Shown here in pieces: positions 18,587 through 28,533 of a stretch of 64,000 nucleotides of DNA (positions within the stretch are counted from its first letter, which is position 1; every line of letters starts with the position of its first letter). The stretch is from assembly GCF_029962605.1 (NCBI RefSeq), contig NZ_CP124750.1:3472001-3536000 (forward strand). Reading direction: 5' to 3'. The stretch comes from Serratia sarumanii (GTDB lineage: Bacteria; Pseudomonadota; Gammaproteobacteria; Enterobacterales; Enterobacteriaceae). Both the position numbers and the translations under genes were made by a program. The notes beneath the pieces are model-generated. The model saw nothing but the letters and a program-made list of their open reading frames with translations. It had not been told where the DNA came from and did not search any database.

Positions 18587-19596
18587 CAGTACATCTGCTC
18601 CTGCACCAGACGCTCGGCGGTTTCGACAGCCATCAACGCGCCGCCGAAGCGCACGTTGTCCGCCACCGTCCAGAACTGCAGCAGCTCGGGGATGCCGTAA
18701 TCGTTACGCAGACAACCGATGCTGAGCGCATCGCTGCCGGAGGCGTCGGTGACCTGAGTCGGGTAATCGTCCTCTTCGCTCAGCTGAATGTCCTCGACCT
18801 CTTCCAGCTCGCTGCGCGCCTCTTCGGCGGACAGCGGGCGCAGCGCTTCCAGGTGCACCACCTGCGCGTGGCCGTAAAACACCGGCGACTGAACGCAGCT
18901 CACCGAAATCGGCAGCCCTTCATCCTGCAGCACCTTGCGCACCTGATCGACGATCAGGCGTTCTTCGCGCACGCTGCCCTGCTCGTCGGCAATCAGCGGC
19001 AACAGGTTGAACGCCAGCTGCTTGCCGAAAACGCCTTCCTCCGCCGGGATGCCGTTCAGCAGGCGTGCGCTCTGGCCGGCCAAGTCGTCCACCGCCGCCT
19101 TGCCGCGCGACGATACCGACATCAGCGTGGTGACGTGCAGACGCGACAGCCCCGCCTGTTCGGTCAGCGGCTTGATCGCCGTCAGCAGCTGGCTGACCAT
19201 GCTATCGGCCACCGCTACGATATTGCGGTTGCGGTAATCCGCCAGCACCTGCGGGTTAACGCCCGGCACCACCAGCGGCACATCCGGCTCCATGGCGAAC
19301 AGGCCGCTGGTGTCGATCACCAGGCAGCCCATGTTGCCGGCTTCTTCGGCATAGCGCGCGGAAGCTTCGCTGCCGGCGACGAAGAAGGCCAGCTGCGCCT
19401 GCGACCAGTCGAACTCTTCGGCGTTTTGCACCAAAAGAGACTTGCCGTTGAAGCGCACATTGGCGCCCGCGCTGCGTTCGCTTGCCAGAGGATAGAGCTC
19501 ACCCACCGGGAACTGGCGATCCTGCAACAATTCCAGCAACGCTTCACCTACCGCGCCAGTGGCGCCGAGCAGCGCGATATTCCAGCCGTCAGACAT
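18586..19596 (-). CDS. usg: USG-1 protein, aspartate-semialdehyde dehydrogenase paralogue
   Basis: The 336-residue protein has the ASADH fold with an NADP-binding [11 protein letters not shown] motif. At the position of the ASADH catalytic cysteine it reads [15 protein letters not shown], where true ASADH has a cysteine in SNCTT. It is therefore probably not an active dehydrogenase. I chose the ATG at 19596 ([11 protein letters not shown]), eight bases after GGAG. It lies directly before truA. Confidence 0.94.
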   Translation of the reverse strand: MSDGWNIALLGATGAVGEALLELLQDRQFPVGELYPLASERSAGANVRFNGKSLLVQNAEEFDWSQAQLAFFVAGSEASARYAEEAGNMGCLVIDTSGLFAMEPDVPLVVPGVNPQVLADYRNRNIVAVADSMVSQLLTAIKPLTEQAGLSRLHVTTLMSVSSRGKAAVDDLAGQSARLLNGIPAEEGVFGKQLAFNLLPLIADEQGSVREERLIVDQVRKVLQDEGLPISVSCVQSPVFYGHAQVVHLEALRPLSAEEARSELEEVEDIQLSEEDDYPTQVTDASGSDALSIGCLRNDYGIPELLQFWTVADNVRFGGALMAVETAERLVQEQMY

Positions 19597-19706
19597 CGGG
19601 TTTTCTCCAGAGTATTTCATTCATAAAAGCAGACGGGCAGTGCAGCCACCGCCCGATAATCTTTGCCGCTCACTGTAGCGGCGTTGGCTTAAGACAACCT
19701 TACGTG

Positions 19707-20828
19707 CTATGCCACGCTGAAGCCCAGCTTGCCGAGCAGCTCGGCGCTGGCGCTGTCATCGCATTGCACGGCCAGCGAAGACCACTCGCGGCGCTCCTGG
19801 TAGTGCTTGCGCAGGCGATCGAATTCGCCCGGTTGCCCGGCGACTTTGCGCAGCGGCGCATCATCGCGGCGCACATCATACACCAAGTGCATCAATCGTT
19901 TTAACCGCGCTTCATCCAGCGGCCCGTTGAGGCGGATCTGGCTGAACTCCGGCACCGGCAGCAGCGAGGCCAGCGCCACCTGCTGCGGCTGCCCCAAATG
20001 GCGGCTGAACGCCTCGAACACCTGGGTGGTGCCGCGCGCCTTGCCTTCCAGCGTATACCCGGCGATGTGCGCGGTGCCGATATCCACCCGCGCCAGCAGC
20101 GGCAAGGAGAGATCCGGCTCCGGTTCCCACACGTCCAGCACCGTGCTCAGCTTTTTGCCTTTTTCCAGCGCCTGCAGCAGCGCGGCGTTGTCCACCACCG
20201 GCCCGCGGCAGGCGTTGATCAGAATGCGGTTGTCAGGCAGCGCCGCCAACAGCTCGGCGTCCGCCAGATGCAGCGAATGGTATGGGCCGGATTTATTCAG
20301 CGGCGTATGGAAGGTCAGCACGTCGGCCTCGGCCACCAGCTTCTCCAACGGCCAGAATTCCCCGGCATCGCCGCGATCGGCACGCGGCGGATCGCACAGC
20401 AGCGTGCGCACGCCCAGCGCCTTTAGGCGCGCGTCCAGGCGCGAACCGACGTTGCCCACGCCGACGATGCCGACGGTTTTATCCCGCAGCTGGAAGCCGT
20501 CGCGCTCGGCCAGCAGCATCAAGGCTGAGAACACATACTCGACCACCGCGATGGCGTTGCAGCCCGGCGCGGCGGAAAAGCCGATGCCCTGCCGTTGCAG
20601 CCAGGCGTCATCGACGTGATCGGTGCCGGCGGTGGCGGTGCCGACAAAGCCAATGCGGCTGCCGGCCAGCAAGGCTTCATTGACCTTGGTGACCGAACGC
20701 ACCATCAGCGCATCGGCATCCGCCAGCGCCTCGCGCGGGATCGGGCGGCCCGGCACCGCCTGCACGTCGCCCAGGCGGCTGAACAGCTCGGCCGCGTACG
20801 GCATATTTTCATCAACCAGAATTTTCAC
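19707..20828 (-). CDS. pdxB: Erythronate-4-phosphate dehydrogenase
   Basis: The 373-residue D-2-hydroxyacid dehydrogenase has the NAD motif [17 protein letters not shown] and the E. coli PdxB C-terminal extension ([20 protein letters not shown]). It oxidises erythronate-4-phosphate in pyridoxal phosphate synthesis. E. coli PdxB starts [11 protein letters not shown]; here that codon is GTG at 20828, with GGAG seven bases upstream, so I use it rather than an upstream in-frame ATG. Confidence 0.96.
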   Translation of the reverse strand: MKILVDENMPYAAELFSRLGDVQAVPGRPIPREALADADALMVRSVTKVNEALLAGSRIGFVGTATAGTDHVDDAWLQRQGIGFSAAPGCNAIAVVEYVFSALMLLAERDGFQLRDKTVGIVGVGNVGSRLDARLKALGVRTLLCDPPRADRGDAGEFWPLEKLVAEADVLTFHTPLNKSGPYHSLHLADAELLAALPDNRILINACRGPVVDNAALLQALEKGKKLSTVLDVWEPEPDLSLPLLARVDIGTAHIAGYTLEGKARGTTQVFEAFSRHLGQPQQVALASLLPVPEFSQIRLNGPLDEARLKRLMHLVYDVRRDDAPLRKVAGQPGEFDRLRKHYQERREWSSLAVQCDDSASAELLGKLGFSVA

Positions 20829-20881
20829 TGCGTTCTCCGACGGTTTACGGCTATTTGTCTGCGAAATAGTGTGCCACTGAA

Positions 20882-21655
20882 TCATGCACGGCGAAAGCGC
20901 TCAGGGGTGGTGCCGGCGATCTGCTGGAACATGACGATAAAGGCCGACGCGGAGCTGTAGCCGACGTCCAGCGCCACGTCCTGCACCGTCTTGCCCTGCT
21001 CGAGCAGCGACACGGCGTGCAGGAAACGCAGACGCTGGCGCCATTCGCTGAACGACATGCCCAGATCCTGCTGGCAGCGGCGCGACAGCGTACGCTCGGT
21101 GGTGTAGACCCGAGCCGCCCACGCCGCCAGCGAGGTGTTGTCCGCCGGGCAATGTTCCAACGCTTCCAGCACCGGCGCCAAAAACTTGTCGTCCGACGAC
21201 GGCAGATAGGTTTGCTGGCGCGGCGACAGACGCAGCTGGTCGATCAGCACCTGACACAGGCGCAAATCCTCCTCCGCCTGCGGAATGTACTGTTTGCGCG
21301 CATAGAAATCCTCGGCGATGGCACGGAAGATTGGCGTCACGCTCACCAGGCAGGGATCGGCGGGCATGCCGGCGCACAGTGCCGGCGTGATGTCCACCAT
21401 GCGGCACTGCGCCAGCCGTTGGTTGTAACAGGAGTGTTCGATGCCCGCCGGCGCCCACAGCACGAACTCCGGCGGCGCCAGAAAGCGCTGCCCGCCGATG
21501 CGCAGCACCATCACCCCGGCTTTAACCCACATCAACTGGCCCCAGGTGTGGCTGTGCGGCTGGAATTCGGTGCGCGCATTGAACTCCTCGCAGCGGAACT
21601 GCACCGGGTTGGGTGCCGGGATCAGCGACTCGGGGAAATGGCGGATTTCTGGCAT
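20882..21655 (-). CDS. AraC-family transcriptional regulator (NimR-like)
   Basis: The 257-residue protein has an N-terminal cupin ([20 protein letters not shown]) and a C-terminal AraC double helix-turn-helix ([40 protein letters not shown]). Layout and length resemble E. coli NimR (YeaM), which represses an adjacent exporter. It is divergent from a DMT-family transporter at 21773, separated by 117 bp, and probably controls it. Confidence 0.88.
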   Translation of the reverse strand: MPEIRHFPESLIPAPNPVQFRCEEFNARTEFQPHSHTWGQLMWVKAGVMVLRIGGQRFLAPPEFVLWAPAGIEHSCYNQRLAQCRMVDITPALCAGMPADPCLVSVTPIFRAIAEDFYARKQYIPQAEEDLRLCQVLIDQLRLSPRQQTYLPSSDDKFLAPVLEALEHCPADNTSLAAWAARVYTTERTLSRRCQQDLGMSFSEWRQRLRFLHAVSLLEQGKTVQDVALDVGYSSASAFIVMFQQIAGTTPERFRRA

Positions 21656-21758
21656 GGTTTCGTCCCGTGATTTGTCTTGTTTACGCCAATTTTTGTCTGG
21701 ATATCGCTATATATGATAAACCGGACACGCGTAGACTAGCCAGCATGTTGGACGTTAT

Positions 21759-21773
21759 TGAGAATAATTATCA
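21759..21773. promoter_or_regulatory. Fur-box-like sequence over the DMT transporter start
   Basis: TGAGAATAATTATCA matches the 7-1-7 Fur core TGATAATNATTATCA at 13 of 14 defined positions. It ends on the first base of the transporter start codon, so a bound repressor would block the translation-start region and perhaps late promoter escape. Function is unproven. Confidence 0.55.
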
Positions 21774-22693
21774 TGAATATGCTCTTCCCGCTGTTGGCCG
21801 TGCTGATTTGGTCGATTAACGCCGTCGTCAGCAAACTCTCCGCCACCGCCATCGATCCGGCGGCCATTTCGCTCTACCGTTGGCTGCTGGCGCTGATTGC
21901 CCTGACGCCGTTCGTGCTGCCGGGCGTGCTGCGCAACTGGGCGCAGGTGCGCGCCAACTGGTGGAAGCTGATGATCCTCGGCCTGCTGGGCATGGTGCTG
22001 TATCAAAGCCTGGCCTATTACGCGGCGCACAGCGTCAGCGCGCTGTTTATGGGCATCATCGTGTCGCTGATCCCGCTGCTGACCATCCTGATCAGCATCG
22101 TGCTGCTGCGCATTGCGCCGACCGTCGGCGTACTGCTCGGCAGCATACTCTCCTTCGGTGGTTTGATCTGGCTGGTCAGCGGCGGCCAGCCCGGCGTGCT
22201 GCTGCAGCACGGTATCGGCAAGGGGGAATTGATGATGCTGCTCGCCACCGCCTCTTACGCGCTGTATGGCGTGTTGACCAAACGCTGGGCCATCGCGCTG
22301 CCGAACTGGCAATCGCTGTACGTGCAGATCCTGTTCGGCGTGCTGCTGCTGCTGCCTAATTTCCTGATGGCGCAGGATGTCGGCTTGAACGGCCATAACC
22401 TGCCGCTGGTGCTGTTCGCCGGCATTCCGGCTTCGATCATCGCCCCGTTCCTGTGGATCCAGGGCGTGATGCGCCTGGGCGCCAACACCGCCTCGATCTT
22501 CATGAACCTGGCGCCGGTGTTTACCGCCGCTATCGCCGTGCTGTTCCTGCATGAGCAGTTGCACGGTTACCACCTGATCGGCGGCGGCATCACCCTGCTG
22601 GGCGTTATCCTGTCGCAGCGGCTGCGCACGCCGCTGACGCGTAAAGCCAAAGCCCCGGCGGCCAACGTCGAGTCCTGCAAAGAACAGGCTTAA
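21773..22693 (+). CDS. EamA/DMT-family transporter
   Basis: The 306-residue protein has ten hydrophobic segments in two EamA repeats (WSINAVVSKLS ... and LLATASYALYGVLTKRW ...), typical of drug/metabolite exporters. The substrate is unknown. I chose the ATG at 21773; an ATG at 21779 is possible, and an upstream TTG is less likely. It is divergent from an AraC-type regulator and its stop overlaps the tctE stop by 4 bp. A Fur-box-like sequence covers the start. Confidence 0.88.
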   Translation: MNMLFPLLAVLIWSINAVVSKLSATAIDPAAISLYRWLLALIALTPFVLPGVLRNWAQVRANWWKLMILGLLGMVLYQSLAYYAAHSVSALFMGIIVSLIPLLTILISIVLLRIAPTVGVLLGSILSFGGLIWLVSGGQPGVLLQHGIGKGELMMLLATASYALYGVLTKRWAIALPNWQSLYVQILFGVLLLLPNFLMAQDVGLNGHNLPLVLFAGIPASIIAPFLWIQGVMRLGANTASIFMNLAPVFTAAIAVLFLHEQLHGYHLIGGGITLLGVILSQRLRTPLTRKAKAPAANVESCKEQA

Positions 22694-24108
22694 GGCAGCA
22701 GCCTGAAGCGCACCCGCACCAACAGGCCGCCCAGCGCGGCGGAGCTCAGCAGCTCCGGGCGGGTGCCGTGATAGGCGGTGATGTCCTTCACCAGCGCCAA
22801 TCCCAGGCCGGCGCCCGGCTGATCGCCCACGTTGTCCAGCCGGTGAAACGGCTGCAGCGCCAGCGCCTTATCCTGCAAGGCGATGCCGGGGCCGCTGTCT
22901 TCAATCTCCAGCACGCCTTCCCCCGCCGCCTTATCCTGAGTGAGGCGGGCGGTCACTATCCCCTGACGCGGCGTGTATTTCAGCGCATTGTCCAGCAGAT
23001 TGGCGCACAGTTCGGCCAACAGCAGCGGCTCCCCCGCCACCTGACACGCCGCCTCGCCTTCGAAACCCAGATCGATCTGTTTGCTGCGCGCCTGCGGCAA
23101 GCGGGAAAAGCAGGCGTCGCGCAGCACCTGCGCCAGATTGACCGGCTGCAGCTGGCGCTCGGCCTGGTGCTCGCTGGCCTTCAGGCGTGAGAGGTGCAGC
23201 AGGCGATCGGTCAGCGCCACGGTATTATCCAGCGTCGCGCTCATCGCCTGCAGGCTTTCACGCCACTGCTGCGGCCGATCGCTGGCCAGCGCCACCCCGA
23301 CCTGAGTCTTCAACACCGCCAGCGGCGTGCGCAGCTGGTGGGAGGCGTCGGCGCTGAAACGTTCCTGACGCGCCACCATCAGCCGCAGCCGTTCGATGTA
23401 ACGATTGAACGCCACCAGCAGCGGCTGCATCTCCGACCACGGCAACACCCGCGGCAAGGGCGTCAGCTCGCCCGGATCGCGCCGCAGCATGATGCCGGAG
23501 AGTTTACGCATCGGTTTCAACACCCGCTTGAGCAGCGCGAACGCCAGGATCAGGGTCAACACCACCACCGTGCCCTGGCTCAACAGCGCCGCGATCATCA
23601 TCTGCCGCGCCAGGTAACGGCGCGACTCCAGGGTTTCCGCCACCAAAATGGTCGCCATGCCGCTCACCCCCGACTCGTTGACCGGTTGAAACAGCGCCGC
23701 CACGCGGATCGGCCGGCCGAGGTATTCCGCATCGTAAAAATGCACCAGCGCCGGGTAGAGCGTGGAGCGCGGGATATGGGGCGGCAGCGACGGCAAATCG
23801 TCATAGCCCGAAATGCTTTTCCCCTGCGGCGAAATCACCTCGTAATACAGCTGATCGTTCATGTTGCGCTCGAAGCTGTCGAGCACCACATAGGGCACAT
23901 CGACCGCCAGCTTGCCTTCGCGCACCACCAGTCGCTCCGCCACGGTGCGCGCCGACGCCAGCAGCGTGCGATCGTAAGCCAGGGTGGCGGCGCTCATGGC
24001 GCTGAAATAGTGGGTGTAGATAGAGATGCCGCCCAACGCCAGCAACGGCAGGCCAAAAAACAGCAGCAGTTGATAGAACAGCGAACGCGGCGCGTTAAAC
24101 CACCGCAT
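22690..24108 (-). CDS. tctE: Sensor histidine kinase TctE
   Basis: The 472-residue kinase has two membrane segments (about residues 10-30 and 170-190) flanking a periplasmic domain, a HAMP-like region, the phospho-histidine box FSADASHQLRTPLAVLK, the N-box NLLDNALKYTP and the G-box GAGLGLALVKDI. It fits TctE, which senses external tricarboxylates. It overlaps tctD by 14 bp, and the regulated transporter genes tctCBA lie divergently nearby. Confidence 0.9.
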   Translation of the reverse strand: MRWFNAPRSLFYQLLLFFGLPLLALGGISIYTHYFSAMSAATLAYDRTLLASARTVAERLVVREGKLAVDVPYVVLDSFERNMNDQLYYEVISPQGKSISGYDDLPSLPPHIPRSTLYPALVHFYDAEYLGRPIRVAALFQPVNESGVSGMATILVAETLESRRYLARQMMIAALLSQGTVVVLTLILAFALLKRVLKPMRKLSGIMLRRDPGELTPLPRVLPWSEMQPLLVAFNRYIERLRLMVARQERFSADASHQLRTPLAVLKTQVGVALASDRPQQWRESLQAMSATLDNTVALTDRLLHLSRLKASEHQAERQLQPVNLAQVLRDACFSRLPQARSKQIDLGFEGEAACQVAGEPLLLAELCANLLDNALKYTPRQGIVTARLTQDKAAGEGVLEIEDSGPGIALQDKALALQPFHRLDNVGDQPGAGLGLALVKDITAYHGTRPELLSSAALGGLLVRVRFRLLP

Positions 24109-24769
24109 TGCACAGCTCCAGGCTGTAGCCCAGGCCGCGCAGCGTGACGATCGCCACGTCGCTGCCCTGCAGCTTTTTCCGCAGGCGATGTACGTAAAGC
24201 TCGATGCTCTCCGGGTTGGCTTCGTCGGACAGCGTGAACACCTGTTCGAACAGCTGTTGCTTGGCCACCGGACGGCCGCGCCGGTGCATCAGCGCGGTCA
24301 GCACCGCCAGTTCGCGCGGCGTCAGCGCCAGCGGCTTGCCCTCCAGCAGAAAATAGCCTTCGTCGTGATAGGTCAACGCGCCGTACTGCAACGCCGGCTG
24401 CGGGGCGCCGACGCTGCGGCGCAGCAGCGCCCGGATGCGCGCTTCCAGCTCGTCCAGTTCGAACGGCTTGGTGAGGTAATCGTCCGCCCCCAGATTCAGG
24501 CCTTTCACCCGGTCGGCCACGTCGGTGCGTGCCGTCAGCAGCAGCACCGGCAGATCCTGCCCGCGCTTGCGCAGGCGCGCCAACAAATCCAGGCCGTTCA
24601 TACGCGGCAGCGCCACATCCAGCACCGCGAGCGCATAGCGTTCGTTGAGCAGCAGGTGATCCGCCGCCACGCCGTCCGGGGCGACGTCAACGGCAAAGCC
24701 GGCGCCGGTCAGCGCCTTTTGCAACCAGTGAGACAGCTCGGGGTGATCTTCAACCAATAACAGTCGCAT
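24095..24769 (-). CDS. tctD: Response regulator TctD
   Basis: The 224-residue OmpR-type regulator has the phospho-acceptor aspartate 51 (VLDVALPRMNG), the LTKPF lysine, and a C-terminal winged helix with ELYVHRLRKKL. It would activate tctCBA when TctE signals citrate or related acids. I chose the ATG at 24769 (MRLLLVEDHPE); an upstream extension lacks homology. Confidence 0.92.
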   Translation of the reverse strand: MRLLLVEDHPELSHWLQKALTGAGFAVDVAPDGVAADHLLLNERYALAVLDVALPRMNGLDLLARLRKRGQDLPVLLLTARTDVADRVKGLNLGADDYLTKPFELDELEARIRALLRRSVGAPQPALQYGALTYHDEGYFLLEGKPLALTPRELAVLTALMHRRGRPVAKQQLFEQVFTLSDEANPESIELYVHRLRKKLQGSDVAIVTLRGLGYSLELCNAVV

Positions 24770-24936
24770 GTTCCCATTCCATTGATTTACCTGAACAACC
24801 TGGCGCCGACACGGCACCTGTTAACAGGCCGATAACAGAGAATGGCATGGAAAATAAGGGGATAAAAGAGCGCCGCGCCGCCAGTTTTGGGAGCTGGCAC
24901 ACAATTATGCGTATGGGGCGCGATCGCAAGGCGGTG

Positions 24937-25266
24937 TCAGATCAGCGGAATGGGGCTATCGGCAACGGCAATGTCCAGCACCGGGCGCAGTTTGTCGGCG
25001 GTAAACGGTGAAGAAACCAGCACGGAGCGGTTGTTGACGGCAAACACCAGATCGATGCCGGTCACGCAGGCGGTCATCTGGCAAGCATATTTTTCACCGT
25101 CGTCGTTGACGAAATGCAGCTCAAAAACGCCAATGTCGGCACGCAGTCGCTTTAAACGGCACTGCCCGGCTTTTCCCGTCATTTCAGCGTAAACCTCAGG
25201 CAACCGTTTAATCGCACCTACTTTGGCGCTGTCCCTGCCACCAAACAATTTCCCTAACGAAAACAT
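24937..25266 (-). CDS. Hypothetical protein between tctD and tctC
   Basis: The 109-residue product starts MFSLGKLFGGRDSAKVGAIK. It has a balanced amino-acid composition, two cysteines, and alternating hydrophobic residues in the second half that suggest a beta-rich soluble fold. I do not recognise the family. There is no signal peptide or membrane segment. GAGA lies nine bases before the ATG. It is on the tctDE strand, 167 bp upstream of tctD, and divergent from tctC. A regulatory or housekeeping role is equally possible. Confidence 0.6.
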   Translation of the reverse strand: MFSLGKLFGGRDSAKVGAIKRLPEVYAEMTGKAGQCRLKRLRADIGVFELHFVNDDGEKYACQMTACVTGIDLVFAVNNRSVLVSSPFTADKLRPVLDIAVADSPIPLI

Positions 25267-25542
25267 ATCACTGCGTCTCTATTCATTTCACCGATCGTGA
25301 TTTTATCGCGAAAGCAGAACGGCAAACCTGATATTACGCAGGATTTTGCCCGGTTTTGCGTCCTGTTCTTGCCTGCTTTTCTATGGTAGCGCATCCGTTA
25401 TTCGCCGGCGACAAGAGACCCTAATCACAGACTGGAAACTTTTCCGGCCACTGAAAGGTAAATGAAAGGTTGTTGTTTTAACAATCCTGCAACCGCACCC
25501 GGCGGGATTTCACAATCAGAACAATACCGAGGGCAAGTCACA

Positions 25543-26523
25543 ATGAAAAAAATAATGACCCGTACCTTTACCGCCGCCGCCCTGCTGCTGGCAGCCAATC
25601 AGGCCTTTGCCGTGGAAGCGCCCAAACGCACCGAATGCATCGCGCCGGCCAAGCCCGGCGGCGGCTTCGATCTGACCTGCAAGCTGATTCAGGTGTCGCT
25701 GCAGGACACCAAGGCCATCGATAAACCGATGCGCGTCACCTATATGCCCGGCGGCGTCGGCGCGGTGGCCTACAACGCCATCGTCGCGCAGCGCCCGGCG
25801 GAGTTCGGCACCGTGGTGGCCTTCTCCGGCGGTTCGCTGCTCAATCTGGCCCAGGGCAAGTTCGGCCGCTACAACGTGGACGACGTGAAATGGCTGGCGG
25901 CGGTCGGTACCGACTACGGCATGATCGCGGTGCGCGCCGACTCGCCTTACAAAACCCTGAAAGACCTGATGGACGCCTTCCAAAAAGATCCCAACAGCGT
26001 GGTATTCGGCGCCGGCGCCTCCATCGGCAGCCAGGACTGGATGAAAACCGCGCTGCTGGCGCGCGAAGTCGGCGTGGATCCGCGCAAAATGCGCTACGTG
26101 GCGTTCGAAGGCGGCGGCGAGCCGGTCACCGCGCTGCTCGGCAACCATATCCAGGCGGTCTCCGGTGATCTGAGCGAGATGGTGCCTTACCTGCAGGGCG
26201 ACAAGATCCGCGTCCTGGCGGTGTATGCCGAGCAACGTTTGCCGGGCCAGCTGGCCGACATTCCGACCGCCAAAGAACAGGGATACAGCCTGGTGTGGCC
26301 GATTATTCGCGGCTTCTACGTCGGGCCGAAAGTCAGCGATGAAGAGTATCAGTGGTGGATCGACACCTTCCAGAAAATGATGGCGACCGACGAATTCAAG
26401 CAGCAGCGCGATCTGCGCGGCCTGTTCGAATTCAACATGACCGGCAAAGAGCTGGACGCCTACGTGAAGAATCAGGTTGCCCAATACCGTGAGCAGGCAA
26501 AAGTGTTCGGCCTGGCCAAATAA
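25543..26523 (+). CDS. tctC: Tripartite tricarboxylate transporter substrate-binding protein TctC
   Basis: The 326-residue periplasmic protein has a signal peptide (MKKIMTRTFTAAALLLAANQ then AFA) and the TctC/Bug fold (IAPAKPGGGFDLTC; YMPGGVGAVAYN; VVFGAGASIGSQDW). It captures citrate or related tricarboxylates for TctAB. I chose the ATG at 25543, after GAGGG, because upstream residues lack signal-peptide character. Confidence 0.94.
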   Translation: MKKIMTRTFTAAALLLAANQAFAVEAPKRTECIAPAKPGGGFDLTCKLIQVSLQDTKAIDKPMRVTYMPGGVGAVAYNAIVAQRPAEFGTVVAFSGGSLLNLAQGKFGRYNVDDVKWLAAVGTDYGMIAVRADSPYKTLKDLMDAFQKDPNSVVFGAGASIGSQDWMKTALLAREVGVDPRKMRYVAFEGGGEPVTALLGNHIQAVSGDLSEMVPYLQGDKIRVLAVYAEQRLPGQLADIPTAKEQGYSLVWPIIRGFYVGPKVSDEEYQWWIDTFQKMMATDEFKQQRDLRGLFEFNMTGKELDAYVKNQVAQYREQAKVFGLAK

Positions 26524-26538
26524 CCGCAGGGGAAAACC

Positions 26539-26970
26539 ATGAGCGATCGTATTTTTGCCGGCTTTTGGCTGCTGCTGTGTATCGGCGGGCTGTTCATCGG
26601 CTGGGGCATCCAAAGCGAATACAGCTATGAACCGCTGGGGCCGCGTCCGTTCCCGCTGGCGATCCTCAGCCTGATGGCGCTGTGCGCGGCCCTGCTGTTG
26701 CTGCGCCGCCCGCAGGCGGTGGAGTGGCCGCACAACAAGGTGCTGCAGCGGCTGCTGGTGCTGGTGATCACCCTGGTGCTGTATGCCTGGGGCTTTGAAT
26801 GGCTGGGCTTCCCGCTGGCGACCGCGCTGCTGACGTTCAGCATCGGCCTGCTGTTTCAGGCCAGCCTGCCGGCGGCGGCGATCTCCGGCGTCGTCATGGG
26901 CGCAGTGCTGTATTACGCCTTTGACCGCCTTCTTGATGTCACACTGCCGCTCGGCGCCTGGCTGAGCTAA
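26539..26970 (+). CDS. tctB: Tripartite tricarboxylate transporter small membrane subunit TctB
   Basis: The 143-residue protein has four membrane segments with the family motif EYSYEPLGPRPFPLAILSL. It partners TctA in sodium-driven citrate uptake. It starts 15 bp after tctC and ends 11 bp before tctA. Confidence 0.93.
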   Translation: MSDRIFAGFWLLLCIGGLFIGWGIQSEYSYEPLGPRPFPLAILSLMALCAALLLLRRPQAVEWPHNKVLQRLLVLVITLVLYAWGFEWLGFPLATALLTFSIGLLFQASLPAAAISGVVMGAVLYYAFDRLLDVTLPLGAWLS

Positions 26971-26981
26971 CGGGAGCGATG

Positions 26982-28499
26982 ATGGATACCTGGATGTATT
27001 TGACCCAAGGGTTCGAAGTGGCGCTGGTGCCGCAGAACCTGATTATCGCCCTGATCGGCTGCTTCGTCGGCACCATCGTCGGCCTGCTGCCGGGCCTCGG
27101 GCCGATCAACGGCGTGGCGATCCTGCTGCCGCTGGCGTTTGCCCTCAAGCTGCCGGCCGAATCGGCGCTGATCCTGCTGGCGACGGTGTATATCGGCTGC
27201 GAATACGGCGGGCGCATCTCGTCGATTCTGCTCAACGTGCCGGGCGACGCGGCGGCGATCATGACCGCGCTGGACGGCTACCCGATGGCGCAGCAGGGGC
27301 GCGCCGGCGTGGCGCTGTCCATCTCGGCGGTCAGCTCGTTCGTTGGCTCGATGATCGCCATCGGCGGCATCATCCTGTTCGCGCCGCTGCTGGCCCGCTG
27401 GTCGCTGGCCTTCGGCCCGGCGGAGTATTTCGCCCTGATGGTGTTCGCCATCGCCTGCCTCGGCAGCATGATGAGCCAGAACCCGCTGAAATCGCTGCTG
27501 GCGGCGCTGATCGGCCTGGGGCTGGCGACGGTGGGCGTCGACGCCAATACCGGCGTTTACCGCTTTACCTTCGACAGCGTGCACCTCTCCGACGGCGTGC
27601 AGTTTATCGTGGTGGTGATCGGCCTGTTCTCGGTCAGCGAAATCCTGCTGATGCTGGAAAGCACCAGCGCCGGACAAAAGCTGGTGCGTAAAACCGGCCG
27701 GTTGCTGTTCAACCGCAAAGAGGCGGCGCAGTGCGCAGGCCCTACCCTGCGCTCGTCGGTGATCGGCTTCTTCGTCGGCATTCTGCCGGGCGCCGGCGCC
27801 ACTATCGCCAGCGCGCTGACCTACATGACCGAGAAGAAAATCAGCGGCAACAGCGACACCTTCGGCAAGGGCGACATCCGCGGCGTAGCGGCGCCGGAAG
27901 CGGCCAACAACGCCTCTGCCTGCGGTTCGTTCATTCCGATGCTGACGCTGGGGGTGCCGGGTTCCGGCACCACGGCGGTGATGATGGGCGCGCTGACGCT
28001 GTACAACATCACCCCCGGCCCGGCGATGTTCACCGAACAGCCGGATATCGTCTGGGGGCTGATCGCGGCGCTGCTGATCGCCAACGTCATCCTGCTGATC
28101 ATGAACCTGCCGCTGGTCGGCCTGTTCACCCGCATGCTGACCATCCCGCTGTGGTTCCTGGTGCCGGCGATCGCCGCGGTTTCGGCGGTGGGGGTTTATG
28201 CGGTGCACAGCACCACCTTCGACCTGCTGCTGATGGTCGGGTTGGGCGTGTTCGGCTACATCCTGCGGAAAATGCACTTCCCGATGTCGCCGCTGATTCT
28301 GGGCTTCGTGCTGGGTGAGATGCTGGAGCAGAATCTGCGTCGCGCGCTGTCGATCAGCAACGGCGAGTTCGGCATCCTGTGGAGCAGCAGCATCGCGCAA
28401 ACGCTGCTGGTGCTGGCGGTCGCGGTACTGGCGCTGCCGCCGCTGCTGCGCCTGATGCGCAAACGCCGCCAATCGGCGATCGAGGCCAAGGCCGAGTAA
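26982..28499 (+). CDS. tctA: Tripartite tricarboxylate transporter large membrane subunit TctA
   Basis: The 505-residue permease has about twelve membrane segments and the repeated glycine-rich TctA signatures GLLPGLGPINGVAILLPLAF and GFFVGILPGAGATIASALTY. I chose the ATG at 26982 (MDTWMYLTQG), five bases after GGGAG, matching Salmonella TctA; ATG 26979 is immediately before it. It ends the operon before a GC-rich hairpin. Confidence 0.95.
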   Translation: MDTWMYLTQGFEVALVPQNLIIALIGCFVGTIVGLLPGLGPINGVAILLPLAFALKLPAESALILLATVYIGCEYGGRISSILLNVPGDAAAIMTALDGYPMAQQGRAGVALSISAVSSFVGSMIAIGGIILFAPLLARWSLAFGPAEYFALMVFAIACLGSMMSQNPLKSLLAALIGLGLATVGVDANTGVYRFTFDSVHLSDGVQFIVVVIGLFSVSEILLMLESTSAGQKLVRKTGRLLFNRKEAAQCAGPTLRSSVIGFFVGILPGAGATIASALTYMTEKKISGNSDTFGKGDIRGVAAPEAANNASACGSFIPMLTLGVPGSGTTAVMMGALTLYNITPGPAMFTEQPDIVWGLIAALLIANVILLIMNLPLVGLFTRMLTIPLWFLVPAIAAVSAVGVYAVHSTTFDLLLMVGLGVFGYILRKMHFPMSPLILGFVLGEMLEQNLRRALSISNGEFGILWSSSIAQTLLVLAVAVLALPPLLRLMRKRRQSAIEAKAE

Positions 28500-28506
28500 C
28501 GCGAAA

Positions 28507-28527
28507 CGGGCGGGGAATCCCCGCCCG
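28507..28527. terminator. Terminator-like hairpin between tctA and the CatB-like gene
   Basis: CGGGCGGGG and CCCCGCCCG form a perfect 9-bp stem with an AAT loop, directly between two convergent genes. The T tract is short (TTGCGTTT), so termination efficiency is uncertain. Confidence 0.65.
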
Positions 28528-28533
28528 TTGCGT

